Positions 16,730-25,421 of a stretch of 64,000 nt of DNA are shown here, in pieces. This stretch comes from Actinocatenispora sera. GTDB taxonomy: Bacteria; Actinomycetota; Actinomycetes; Mycobacteriales; Micromonosporaceae. Numbering within the stretch: the first letter of the stretch is position 1; each line of letters starts with the position of its first letter. The position numbers and the translations under genes were made by a program. The DNA is taken from the NCBI RefSeq assembly GCF_018324685.1, contig NZ_AP023354.1, positions 4,030,001 to 4,094,000 on the forward strand, read 5' to 3'. Below the pieces are notes generated by a model, which searched no databases, had not been told where the DNA came from, and saw only the letters and a list, made by a program, of their open reading frames with translations.

Positions 16730-17545
16730 GTGATCATCAGCCTGCCGGCGGCCCTCGGCGCCGCGGTGTTGTTCGGCGTCGCGTCCGCGCTGCAGGCCTA
16801 CGCGGCACGCACCGAACCGCCCGGCTCCGGTCTGCGCGGCCTGCTCCGAGTGGTCCTGCGGCTGCCGTACCTGCTCGGGCTGGGCTGCGACCTGGCCGGG
16901 TTCGCCGCCGAGATCGTCGCGCTGCGCGGGCTGCCGCTGTTCGCGGTGCAGGCGGCCGTCGCCGGCTCGCTCGCGGTGACCGCGGTCGTGGCCGTGCCGC
17001 TGCTGTCGGCCCGGCTGTCGTCCAACGAGTGGATCGCCGTCGCCGGGGTGTGCGTGGGCCTCGCCTCGATCGGGGTCTCGGCCGGCGCCGAGGGGACGCC
17101 GACGGTCGGCGGCGCGTTCCGGTGGGGGCTGGTCGTGGCGACCGGGCTGCTGATCGTCGCGGCGCTGGCGGCGAGCCGGTTGCCGAGCCGGGCCCGGTGC
17201 ACCGCGCTCGGCCTGGCCGGCGGTCTCGGCTTCGGCATCGTCGCCATCGCGGCCCGCATCCTGCCCGACCTCGCGCCGGCGCACCTGGTCCGCGACCCGG
17301 CCGCGTACCTGGTGATCGTCGCCGGGGTGACCGCGTTCGCGTCGTTCACCACCGCGCTGCAGACCGGCGCGGTCGCTGCGGCAACCGCCGCGCTGGTGCT
17401 CGGCGAATCGGTCGTGCCGTCCGCGGTCGGGGTGCTGCTGCTCGGCGACACCACCCGGGCCGGGTACTGGCCGGTCGCGGCCGGCGGGTTCGCGCTCGCC
17501 GTCGTCTCGGCGGTACTGCTGGCCCGCTTCGGCGAGCCGGCCTGA
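16730..17545 (+). CDS. DMT-type (drug/metabolite transporter-like) membrane protein
   Basis: A 271-residue integral membrane protein with eight to ten hydrophobic helices arranged in two similar halves, as in EamA/DMT permeases. Each half ends in a short basic loop, and the second half contains TAALVLGESVVPSAVGVLLLGD, typical of the DMT repeat. The opening helix ALGAAVLFGVASALQAYAAR is also typical of the family. Substrate unknown. GTG 16730 is supported by a leaderless promoter six bases upstream. The neighbour genes are separately transcribed. Confidence 0.7.
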   Translation: MIISLPAALGAAVLFGVASALQAYAARTEPPGSGLRGLLRVVLRLPYLLGLGCDLAGFAAEIVALRGLPLFAVQAAVAGSLAVTAVVAVPLLSARLSSNEWIAVAGVCVGLASIGVSAGAEGTPTVGGAFRWGLVVATGLLIVAALAASRLPSRARCTALGLAGGLGFGIVAIAARILPDLAPAHLVRDPAAYLVIVAGVTAFASFTTALQTGAVAAATAALVLGESVVPSAVGVLLLGDTTRAGYWPVAAGGFALAVVSAVLLARFGEPA

Positions 17546-17618
17546 CCGTGACCGACCCGGGGTCGCGTTGGCGGCTGCGAACCGGGCATCGGGCGCTGGC
17601 CGGTCGGCGGCGCGGTCG

Positions 17619-17630
17619 TAGGCTGGTCGG
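17619..17630 (+). promoter_or_regulatory. Leaderless -10 of the two-domain VOC gene
   Basis: TAGGCT (17619-17624) is followed by GGTCGG and ATG 17631. The same GGTCGG spacer occurs in the argS promoter. Confidence 0.5.
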
Positions 17631-18374
17631 ATGTTGCGCTGGCTGACCGCATTCGTGGATGTACCGGCCCCCTTTGCCGACCGCGACGTCGCGTTCTGGC
17701 AGGCGGTCACCGGTTCGACGCTCTCGGCCCGCCGGGGCGACCGGGCCCAGTTCGTCACGCTGCTACCGCCCACCGGCGACGCGTACCTGCGTGCGCAGAC
17801 GGTGTTCGCCGGCGATGGCGGCAGCCACCTGGACCTGCACGCGGACGAGCCCGAGGCGCTGGCGGCACACGCCCGGTCGCTCGGCGCGACGGTGCGGTAC
17901 CAGGAGCCCGGGCTCGTCGTGCTCGAGTCGCCGGCCGGGCTGGCGTTCTGCGTCGTCGCGGCGCGCGGCGAGGCGGTACGCCCCGCGCCGGTCACCCGCG
18001 ACGACGGCAGCCGCAGCGTGGTCGACCAGCTTTGCCTGGACCTGCCGGCCGGCGGCTACGAGCGGGAGTGCGACTTCTGGTCGGCACTGACCGGCTGGCA
18101 GCTGCGGCCCGGATCCCGGCCCGAGTTCCACTACCTGGTCCGGCCGGCCGGGATGCCGCTGCGGTTGCTGCTGCAGCGGTTGGGCGATGCCCGGCCGGCC
18201 GCCGCGCATCTCGACCTGGCGTGCGACGACCTCGAGGCGGAGGCGGCCTGGCACGCCGCCCGGGGCGCCCGGCGCAGCCACCGCACCGCCGACTGGATCA
18301 CCCTGCGCGACCCGGCTGGTCTGCCGTACTGCGTGACCCGGCGCAACCCCGACACCGGCACCACGCCGGGCTGA
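17631..18374 (+). CDS. VOC (glyoxalase/bleomycin-resistance-like) protein, two domains
   Basis: A 247-residue protein with two tandem vicinal-oxygen-chelate modules (about 1-115 and 125-240). Each has the paired beta-alpha-beta-beta-beta pattern: HLDLHADEPEALAAHARSLGA then VLESPAGLAFCVV in the first, and HLDLACDDLEAEAAWHAARGA then TLRDPAGLPYCVT in the second. Such proteins act as metal-dependent lyases or dioxygenases, or as small-molecule binding/resistance proteins. The internal duplication suggests a pseudo-dimeric single chain. The start is ATG 17631. Function unassigned. Confidence 0.8.
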   Translation: MLRWLTAFVDVPAPFADRDVAFWQAVTGSTLSARRGDRAQFVTLLPPTGDAYLRAQTVFAGDGGSHLDLHADEPEALAAHARSLGATVRYQEPGLVVLESPAGLAFCVVAARGEAVRPAPVTRDDGSRSVVDQLCLDLPAGGYERECDFWSALTGWQLRPGSRPEFHYLVRPAGMPLRLLLQRLGDARPAAAHLDLACDDLEAEAAWHAARGARRSHRTADWITLRDPAGLPYCVTRRNPDTGTTPG

Positions 18375-18428
18375 CCGACCGACGACCGGTACCCGGGGCA
18401 GTGCCGCGGACGGGTCGTACGGCCCCGA

Positions 18429-18560
18429 GGTCCGGTGACCGGGCGGTTCAGGGTGTGGCGGAGCTCGGATGGCCCTGGGGTCCGGTGACCGGGCGGTTCA
18501 GGGGGTGTGGCCGGGCTCGGATGGCGCTGCGGTCCGGTGACCGGCGGTTCAGGGGTGTGC
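18429..18560. repeat. Three tandem ~50-bp repeats overlapping the hydrolase stop codon
   Basis: Copies start at 18429, 18479 and 18531 (periods 50 and 52) with shared text GGTCCGGTGACCGG then CGGTTCAGGG. The third copy contains the stop codon and last codons of the minus-strand alpha/beta hydrolase, so the array looks like two duplications of that gene's 3' boundary. Confidence 0.9.
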
Positions 18561-19463
18561 CGGGGCGAGGGAGCGGACGGCGGTGGCGACGGCGTCCGGG
18601 CGGTCGAGCATGGCAAGGTGCGCCGCGTCCGGCAGTGCCTGGTGTCCGGCGGACAGTTCGGCGGCGAGCGCGGCGGTGGCCGCCGACCACGCGGCGGCCC
18701 GGTCGGTGCCCAGACCGTACGTCGCGGCGAGCACCCGCACCGGTACCGGCGGGAACGGCGCGGCGCGCATCGCCCGCAGCGCCACCGCCTGACCCCGGTA
18801 CGCGGCGAGCTCGGCGACGATGCTCGCCAGCGTCTCGCCCGACGAGTGCACGGCATCGAGCGCGTCGGGCACCGGGTCGGGCCGGGGCGGCCAGCCCGGC
18901 CGGTCCGGGCCGGTGAGCCGGCGCGCGGTGCCGAGCCGGTACGCCAGCCGCACCGCGGGCGGGCCGATCAACCGGGCGACCGGGACCGCCGCGAGCAGCG
19001 CGGACAGCGGCGCGTCGGCCTGCCGGGCCAGCGTCTCGAGCCCGCGCAGCGGCTGCTCGCTCGCTACCGCGTCGGGTTCGTAGCTGGGGTCGACGAGCAC
19101 CAGGCCGGCGAGGCGGTCCGGTGCGGTCCGCGCGTACGCCTCCGCGTGCAGCGCGGCGGCCGAGTGCGCCACCACGGTGACCGGCGCGGCGGGGGAGAAG
19201 CGGTCCGCGGCGGCGGCGATCCGGGCCGCCTCCACGTCCAGTGTGGACGGTCGGGCCGAGCGCGGGGAGAGGCCGAGGCCGGGGCGGTCGAGCCGGACCA
19301 GGCGGTACCCGCGCAGCAGCGGCACCACGGCGTCCCAGTCGAACCAGCTCTGCCCGAGGCCGCAGCAGAACAGCACCACCGGCCCGGTACCGCCGTCGAC
19401 CACGTGCACCAGCTCGCCGTCGAGGGTGCGAAGCTCCGACCGCGAATGCCACCCACCCGGCAT
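18549..19463 (-). CDS. Alpha/beta hydrolase
   Basis: A 304-residue serine hydrolase-like protein. The oxyanion region is LFCCGLGQSWFDWD, and the nucleophile elbow is VAHSAAALHAE, where Ala replaces the usual Gly residues around Ser. The acid candidate lies in LVDPSYEPD and the histidine in DAAHLAMLDRPD, so a triad is plausible. Its ATG overlaps the lysX stop (TGATG at 19461-19465), so it is translationally coupled to lysX. This implies a joint role, perhaps on aminoacylated lipids or other envelope esters; that is inference. The substrate is unknown. The 3' end abuts a tandem repeat. Confidence 0.8.
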   Translation of the reverse strand: MPGGWHSRSELRTLDGELVHVVDGGTGPVVLFCCGLGQSWFDWDAVVPLLRGYRLVRLDRPGLGLSPRSARPSTLDVEAARIAAAADRFSPAAPVTVVAHSAAALHAEAYARTAPDRLAGLVLVDPSYEPDAVASEQPLRGLETLARQADAPLSALLAAVPVARLIGPPAVRLAYRLGTARRLTGPDRPGWPPRPDPVPDALDAVHSSGETLASIVAELAAYRGQAVALRAMRAAPFPPVPVRVLAATYGLGTDRAAAWSAATAALAAELSAGHQALPDAAHLAMLDRPDAVATAVRSLAPAHP

Positions 19464-22400
19464 CAGGACCGCCCGCCGGGGCGCACCATCGGGAACGCCA
19501 GGGTGTCCCGGATGGACAGTCCGGTCAGCAGCATCACCAGCCGGTCCACGCCGAGGCCGAGGCCGCCGGTGGGCGGCATGCCGTACTCCAGGGCGGTGAG
19601 GAAGTCCTCGTCGAGTTCCATCGCCTCCGGGTCGCCGCCGGAAGCCCGCAGCGACTGCTCGGTCAGCCGGCGCCGCTGCTCGACCGGGTCGGTCAGCTCG
19701 GTGTAGCCGGTGCCGATCTCGGCACCGAACGCGACCAGGTCGAAGCGTTCGGCGAGCCGGTCGTCGCGCCGGTGCTGCCGGGTCAGCGGCGACACGTCCG
19801 CCGGGAAGTCGAGGTAGAACGTCGGCTCGACGGTGGTGCGCTCGACCAGCCGGTCGTACAGGTCGAGCAGCAGCTCACCGTGGCTCTCGCCGTCCTCGTA
19901 CGGCACGTGCAGTCGGTCGGCGTGGGCGGCCAGCTCGGCGACCGGCGTGTCCACCGTGACCGGCGCACCGACCGCCGCCGACACCGCCTCGTGCACCGTG
20001 CACCGCCGCCACCGGCCGCCGATGTCCACTTCGGACACCGATCCGTCCGCGGCGGTACGCCGCAGCACCGGGGCGCCGAACGCCGCGGTCGCCGCGGACT
20101 GGATCAGCGTCTGCGCGAGCTCGGCGACGTCGTGGTAGTCGGTGTACGGCTGGTAGGCCTCCAGCATGGTGAACTCGGGGTTGTGGGTGGCGTCCACGCC
20201 CTCGTTGCGGAAGTCGCGCCCCAGCTCGAACACCGCGCCCATGCCGCCGACGCACAGCCGCTTGAGGAACAGCTCGGGCGCGATCCGCAGGTACAGGTCG
20301 AGGTCGTAGGCGTTGGAGCGGGTGCGGAACGGCCGGGCGTTCGCGCCGCCGTGCACCCGCTGCAGGATCGGCGTCTCCACCTCGAGGAACCCGCGCCCGG
20401 TCAGCGTGGCGCGCAGCGAGCCGATCGCCGCCGCGCGCACCGCGAGCAGCCGCCGCGCGGCCGGCCGCAGGGCGAGGTCCAGGTGCCGCGCCCGGACCCG
20501 CGCCTCCGGGTCGGTGAGGCCACGATGCTTGTTGGGCAACGGATGCAGGCACTTGGCGGTGATGGTGAACGAGCGCACCAGTACCGACGGCTCGCCCCGC
20601 CGGCTGGTGACCAGCTCACCGTCGAGGGCGAGCTGGTCGCCCAGATCGACCTCGGTGGACCAGCGGCGCATCGCGGCGGCGCCGGTGTCCGTGGCGGTGA
20701 GCATCGCCTGCAGGTCGCCGGTGGCGTCGCGCAGCAGGACGAACCGGACCCCGCCGTGGTCGCGGTCGAGCAGCACCCGGCCGGCCACCCGTACCGTCTC
20801 GCCGGTGCGGTGGTCGGCGGGCAGGCCGGCGGCGCGCCGTGCCAGCTCGCCGCAGGCGTCGGTGACCGGCGCGACCACCGGGTACGGGTCGGTGCCGGCC
20901 GCGCGCATCTTCTCCATCGTGGCCAGCCGTACAGCGACCTGCTCCGGCACCGGCGGCCGGGTCGGGGCGATCGGCTCGTCCGGCTCGTCCGGCGGGCCGA
21001 CCGTGGGACCGGTGGCCGGCGGCTGCGGTGGGGGCGCGCTGATCGCCCGGTCCCGGCCCCGGTTGAGCAGCGCCGACAGCCGGGGCACGGTGACGAACCC
21101 CTCGGCCATCGCCGAGGCGAGACCGACTCTTGCCACGTCCCGGGTGTCGCCGAAGCACAGGTAGCGCGGCAGCCAGACCGGCCGGTACTTGACGTTCGAC
21201 CGGTAGAGCGACTCGATCTGCCACCACCGGGAGAAGAACAGCAGCAGCTTGCGCCACAGCCGCAGGATCGGCCCGGCGCCGATCCGGGCACCCTCCTCGA
21301 AGGCGGCGCGAAACACCGCGAAGTTCAGCGAGATCCGCGACACCGACAGCCCCGCGGCCGCGGCGACCACCGCGGCGACCATGAACTCCATCAGCCCGTT
21401 GTCGGCGTCCGGGTCGCGGCGCATCAGATCCAGCGACAGCCCGTGCCGGCCCCACGGTACGAAGGAGAGCAGGGCGGCCGGGGTGCCGTCCGGTGCCATC
21501 GCCTCGACCAGCACGCAGCGGGCGTCGGCCGGGTCGCCGAGCCGGCCGAGCGCCATCGAGAAGCCCCGCTCGGACTCGGTGTCGCGCCACGCCTCGGCCC
21601 GCGCGACGATCTGGGCCATCTCCTCGGCCGGCACGTCGGCGTGCCGCCGGATCCGGGTGGTGTAGCCGGCCCGCTGCACCCGGCGGACCGCCTGCCGCAC
21701 GCCGCGCATCTCCCGGCCGTCCAGGGTGAAGTCGGCGACGTGCAGCACCGCCTCGTCGCCCAGCTGCAACGCCCGCAGCCCGGCCCGCGCGTACGCCGTC
21801 GCCCCCTGCTCGCTCGCCCCCATCACCGCCGGCGTCCAGGCGTACCGGCGGGCGAAGGCGTGCCACGCCGCGATCGCCGGCGCCCACGCCTCCGGGTCGC
21901 CGATCGGGTCGCCGGAGGCGAGGATGACCCCGCCGACCACCCGGTAGGTGATCGCCGCCTTGCCCGACTCGGAGAAGATCGCCGACTTGTCCCGCCGGGT
22001 GGCGAAGTAGCCCAGCGAGTCGCGCTCGCCGTACCGGTCGAGCAGGGCCCGGATGCGCGCCTCGTCGTCCGGCGGAAGTACCGCGGCGGTGCGTTGCGAG
22101 GCGAGCAGCACCAGCAGCGCGGCGAACAGCGTCGCCGCCACGCACAGCCCGGTGACCATCGCGATCCAGTGCGGCGCGCCGGCCGGTCCGTGCAGCGGGT
22201 CGCTGGAGTCCAGCAGCCGGTGTCCCACCCAGGAGGCGCGCTTGCGGCGCCCGGCGAGCGTGCCCGGGTCGAGGGTGACGAGCAGGTAGCCGATGCCGGC
22301 GGTGGCGACCAGCCCCAGCACCAGGGTGGCGGTCGCCTTGCGGAAGCTGCCGCGCTGCACCCGCGCGTAGAACTCGTGCCGGGCCCGCACCAGTACGATC

Positions 22401-22810
22401 ACCTCGATCGCCACGAACACGGTGCCCACCGCGGCGAACACGATGTCCGCGCTGTACACGTCGGGCAGGTCGTGGCCGGCGGCCAGGGTGGTGAGCACGT
22501 ACCCGTCGGCGATCAGGTCGATGACCAGGGCGAGCCCGAGCAGCACCCCGAGCAGGACGCCGGCGACGCGTTTCCGCCTGGCCACCGCGCCGGCAAGGAT
22601 GATCAGGAACGCCACCCAGGCGAGGTTGACCGACGCCGGCAGACCGAGCGTCTCGATCAACGCGGTCGGCCAGTACAGGTAGTCGCGCAGCGGCGGGACC
22701 GCGGCCCGGATCAGCCCGTACAGCGCGAGCAGGCCCAGGTAGGTGGCGAACACGGTGGGTACCCGTGGTCGCAGCCGGTCCCACCTGGTGCCGGTCGCCT
22801 CGTTCGTCAC
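19463..22810 (-). CDS. lysX: Bifunctional lysylphosphatidylglycerol synthase/lysyl-tRNA synthetase LysX
   Basis: About 1,115 residues in two parts. The N-terminal half has about six membrane helices followed by an MprF-type (DUF2156) flippase/transferase domain with GDPIGDPEAW, GFSMALGRLGD and a YRPVWLPRYLC ending. The C-terminal half is a class II lysyl-tRNA synthetase with an OB-fold and motif 2 FRNEGVDATHNPEFTMLEAY, ending with motif 3 GLGLGVDRLVMLLTG. Lysyl-tRNA made by the C-terminus is used to lysinylate phosphatidylglycerol, lowering membrane negative charge and giving cationic peptide resistance. GTG 22810 with GGAG five bases upstream is preferred over the longer reading. A housekeeping LysRS must lie elsewhere. 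Confidence 0.92.
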   Translation of the reverse strand: MTNEATGTRWDRLRPRVPTVFATYLGLLALYGLIRAAVPPLRDYLYWPTALIETLGLPASVNLAWVAFLIILAGAVARRKRVAGVLLGVLLGLALVIDLIADGYVLTTLAAGHDLPDVYSADIVFAAVGTVFVAIEVIVLVRARHEFYARVQRGSFRKATATLVLGLVATAGIGYLLVTLDPGTLAGRRKRASWVGHRLLDSSDPLHGPAGAPHWIAMVTGLCVAATLFAALLVLLASQRTAAVLPPDDEARIRALLDRYGERDSLGYFATRRDKSAIFSESGKAAITYRVVGGVILASGDPIGDPEAWAPAIAAWHAFARRYAWTPAVMGASEQGATAYARAGLRALQLGDEAVLHVADFTLDGREMRGVRQAVRRVQRAGYTTRIRRHADVPAEEMAQIVARAEAWRDTESERGFSMALGRLGDPADARCVLVEAMAPDGTPAALLSFVPWGRHGLSLDLMRRDPDADNGLMEFMVAAVVAAAAGLSVSRISLNFAVFRAAFEEGARIGAGPILRLWRKLLLFFSRWWQIESLYRSNVKYRPVWLPRYLCFGDTRDVARVGLASAMAEGFVTVPRLSALLNRGRDRAISAPPPQPPATGPTVGPPDEPDEPIAPTRPPVPEQVAVRLATMEKMRAAGTDPYPVVAPVTDACGELARRAAGLPADHRTGETVRVAGRVLLDRDHGGVRFVLLRDATGDLQAMLTATDTGAAAMRRWSTEVDLGDQLALDGELVTSRRGEPSVLVRSFTITAKCLHPLPNKHRGLTDPEARVRARHLDLALRPAARRLLAVRAAAIGSLRATLTGRGFLEVETPILQRVHGGANARPFRTRSNAYDLDLYLRIAPELFLKRLCVGGMGAVFELGRDFRNEGVDATHNPEFTMLEAYQPYTDYHDVAELAQTLIQSAATAAFGAPVLRRTAADGSVSEVDIGGRWRRCTVHEAVSAAVGAPVTVDTPVAELAAHADRLHVPYEDGESHGELLLDLYDRLVERTTVEPTFYLDFPADVSPLTRQHRRDDRLAERFDLVAFGAEIGTGYTELTDPVEQRRRLTEQSLRASGGDPEAMELDEDFLTALEYGMPPTGGLGLGVDRLVMLLTGLSIRDTLAFPMVRPGGRS

Positions 22811-23035
22811 CTTTGCTCCAGCCCTACGCGCAGCGGATCGGGCCGGTACGGCCCGGCGGCGGCGTCCGCCGTGCCTGCGGTCAGGGATGGACGGTGGCGC
22901 CGTCGGCGTCCCCGCATCGTCGGGGCGCGATCGTCTCTCAGCGTAATCGGGTGCAGGCAAACGCGCGGTAAGTGTGGAAGTACGCCACGCCAGCGAGTTT
23001 GGGCGATCGGGCTTCGCGCACGAGGTTCTGCCGGG

Positions 23036-23488
23036 TCAACCGTCCGTGTCGGCGTCCCCGGCGTCGGCGTCGCGCTGCGCCGCCTTGCGGGCCTGCCGGG
23101 CGGCCCGGCGGCGGGCCCAGCGGCTGGTCTTCCCGGTGGCCTCCACCGCGTCGGCCCCGTCCGCCTCGGCCCCGTCCGCCTCGTCCTGGTCCGCCTTGGC
23201 CTCGACTGCCTCGTCCTGACCCGCCTCGGCCGCCTCGGACGCGGCCCCGTCCTCGCGCTCGGCCGCGTTCTCGTCCTCGGCCGTGTCCGTCTCGGGCTCG
23301 GCCGGGTCCCCGTCCTTGGTGTCGGCCCGGTCCTCGTCCTGGGTGTCGGGTTCGGCCCCGGCGTCGGGCTGCGCGTCCGGCTCGGTGCCGTCGTCCGGCC
23401 GCTTCTTCTTTTTCAGCCGCAGCGTGAACGGCTCGCCGGTCGAAATGACCTGGCCGCTCTTGCCGCTCGGATTGATCATCATCGACAT
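23036..23488 (-). CDS. Acidic low-complexity protein of unknown function
   Basis: A 150-residue unrecognised protein. About 30 residues resemble a small fold (MSMMINPSGKSGQ, GEPFTLRLKKKKR), followed by about 90 residues dominated by Asp, Glu, Ala, Gly and Thr, and then a basic tail (SRWARRRAARQARKAA) ending acidic. The charge blocks suggest a disordered protein able to bind nucleic acid or a basic partner. No signal or membrane segment is present. Start ATG 23488 (or the Met two codons on); GGAAGG lies about 12 bases upstream. It is divergent from argS by 272 bases. Composition makes spurious reading possible, but codon third positions are strongly G/C in this frame. Confidence 0.55.
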   Translation of the reverse strand: MSMMINPSGKSGQVISTGEPFTLRLKKKKRPDDGTEPDAQPDAGAEPDTQDEDRADTKDGDPAEPETDTAEDENAAEREDGAASEAAEAGQDEAVEAKADQDEADGAEADGADAVEATGKTSRWARRRAARQARKAAQRDADAGDADTDG

Positions 23489-23748
23489 TGCCCGCGCTCG
23501 CCTTCCGGATTCGCCCCGGAGCGTCGCACCGACGCATCGCGGGGCCGCCGCGTCGCGGCCGTCGCCTGGACGACACTCGAAGGTCCCAGCCAATGGCCGC
23601 ACCTCTGCGCACAAAAGCTACCCGACATGGTTGATACCACGCGGTCCGGTGCGCGGCCAGGACGGTCGCCCGCATCGTGGTCGAATGTCGTGTACCACGT
23701 GGTGGTCGGTGCGGCGGGCCAGGGCCGGGTGCTGCCGTCGCCGCTGGA

Positions 23749-23760
23749 TAGCATGGTCGG
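23749..23760 (+). promoter_or_regulatory. Leaderless -10 of argS
   Basis: TAGCAT (23749-23754), then GGTCGG and GTG 23761. A perfect 10-bp palindrome ACCACGTGGT lies upstream at 23694-23703 and may be an operator. No leader RNA of the T-box type is possible if transcription begins at the start codon. Confidence 0.55.
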
Positions 23761-25419
23761 GTGACTCCCGCCGAGCTTGCCGAGACAGTTCTTGCCGCCG
23801 CGCGCGGCGCGTTCGCTGCGCACGGGTTGGACGCCGCCGTCCTGCCCACGACGACCAGCGTGGAGCGACCCCGCAATCGCGACCACGGTGACTACGCGTC
23901 CAACCTGGCGCTGCAGGTCGCGAAGAAGGTCGGGGCGAACCCGCGGGAGCTGGCCGGCTGGATCGCCGAGCAGCTCGGTGCGGCAACCGGTGTCGCGTCG
24001 GTCGACATCGCCGGCCCCGGCTTCCTGAACATCCGGCTGTCCGCGGCCGCCGCCGGCGAGCTGGCCCGGGTGGTGGTCGACGCCGGCGAGCGGTACGGGC
24101 ACTCCGACACGCTGACCGGTCAGCGGCTCAACCTGGAGTTCGTGTCGGCCAACCCGACCGGACCGGTGCACATCGGTGCGGTGCGGTGGGCCGCGGTGGG
24201 CGACGCGCTGGCCCGGCTGCTGCGGGCCACCGGTGCGCAGGTCGGCACCGAGTACTACTTCAACGACGCCGGTTCGCAGATCAACCGGTTCGCCCGCTCG
24301 CTGTACGCGGCGGCCACCGGCGCCGAGATCCCGCCGGACGGCTACCACGGCGAGTACATCGCGGAGATCGCCGCCGACGTGGTGACCCGCAACCCGGGCG
24401 TGCTGGACAAGCCGGCCGACGACGCGCTGGAGATCTTCCGGGTCGACGGCGTGACGCTGATGTTCGACGAGATCAAGACGTCGCTGGTCGAGTTCGGCGT
24501 GCACTTCGACCGGTACTTCAACGAGAAGGACCTGCACGACGCGGGCGAGCTGACCGCGGCGGTGCAGCGGCTGCGCGAGCAGGGCGCGATCTACGAGCGC
24601 GACGGCGCGACCTGGCTGCGTACCAGCGAGCACGGCGACGACAAGGACCGGCCGCTGATCAAGTCCGACGGCGAGTGGACCTACTTCGCCGCCGACTGCG
24701 CGTACTACCTGGACAAGCGGCAGCGCGGCTTCGACAAGGTCGTGATCATGCTGGGCGCCGACCATCACGGCTACATCGGCCGGATGCGGGCGATGGCGGC
24801 CTGCTTCGGCGACGACCCGGACCAGACGCTGGAGATCCTGATCGGCCAGATGGTGAACCTGGTCTCGGACGGAGCGCCGGTCCGGATGAGCAAGCGCGCC
24901 GGTACCGTCGTGCTGCTGTCCGACCTGGTCTCCGCGGTCGGCGTGGATGCGGCCCGGTTCTCGCTCGCCTGGTACTCCGTCGACTCGCAGATCGATCTCG
25001 ACCTGGACGCCTGGGCCAAGCGCAGCCAGGACAACCCGGTCTTCTACGTGCAGTACGCGCACGCCCGGATCGCCTCGCTCGGCCGCAACGCCGCCGAGCT
25101 GGGCATCGGCCGCGGCGCCGACTTCGACGCCGCGTTGCTGTCCACCCCGCGGGAGGGCGACCTGCTCAAGGCGCTCGGCGAGTTCCCGGCGGTGGTGGCC
25201 GGCGCGGCCGAGCTGCGCGAGCCGCACCGGGTGGCCCGCTACCTGCACGCGCTCGCCGGGACGTACCACCGGTTCTACGACGCCTGTCGGATCCTGCCGC
25301 AGGGTGACGAGAAGCCGACCGACCTGACCGTGGCCCGGCTGTGGCTGGTCGAGGCCACCCGGATCGTGCTGGCCAACGGCCTGCACCTGCTCGGCGTCTC
25401 GGCGCCGGAGCGGATGTAG
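23761..25419 (+). CDS. argS: Arginyl-tRNA synthetase
   Basis: Charges tRNA-Arg in the cytoplasm. A 552-residue class I synthetase with the N-terminal Arg_tRNA_synt_N domain ([13 protein letters not shown]), the HIGH-equivalent [11 protein letters not shown] (Ala in the last position), the arginine-site segment [11 protein letters not shown], the KMSKS-equivalent VRMSKRAG and a C-terminal DALR anticodon-binding domain ([23 protein letters not shown]). GTG 23761 is fixed by the leaderless promoter. It is the first gene of an argS-lysA-hom-thrC cluster; lysA begins two bases after its stop. Confidence 0.97.
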   Translation: MTPAELAETVLAAARGAFAAHGLDAAVLPTTTSVERPRNRDHGDYASNLALQVAKKVGANPRELAGWIAEQLGAATGVASVDIAGPGFLNIRLSAAAAGELARVVVDAGERYGHSDTLTGQRLNLEFVSANPTGPVHIGAVRWAAVGDALARLLRATGAQVGTEYYFNDAGSQINRFARSLYAAATGAEIPPDGYHGEYIAEIAADVVTRNPGVLDKPADDALEIFRVDGVTLMFDEIKTSLVEFGVHFDRYFNEKDLHDAGELTAAVQRLREQGAIYERDGATWLRTSEHGDDKDRPLIKSDGEWTYFAADCAYYLDKRQRGFDKVVIMLGADHHGYIGRMRAMAACFGDDPDQTLEILIGQMVNLVSDGAPVRMSKRAGTVVLLSDLVSAVGVDAARFSLAWYSVDSQIDLDLDAWAKRSQDNPVFYVQYAHARIASLGRNAAELGIGRGADFDAALLSTPREGDLLKALGEFPAVVAGAAELREPHRVARYLHALAGTYHRFYDACRILPQGDEKPTDLTVARLWLVEATRIVLANGLHLLGVSAPERM

Positions 25420-25421
25420 TC

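Noticed and set aside
23489-23760. T-box or other riboswitch controlling argS
   Set aside because: No T-box sequence or stem set is visible, and the -10 position indicates that transcription begins at the start codon.
19241-23764. 1,507-codon plus-strand frame opposite lysX
   Set aside because: It is the antisense shadow of lysX and neighbours; composition is His/Arg/Pro/Gly-rich with no domain, and lysX has full motif support.
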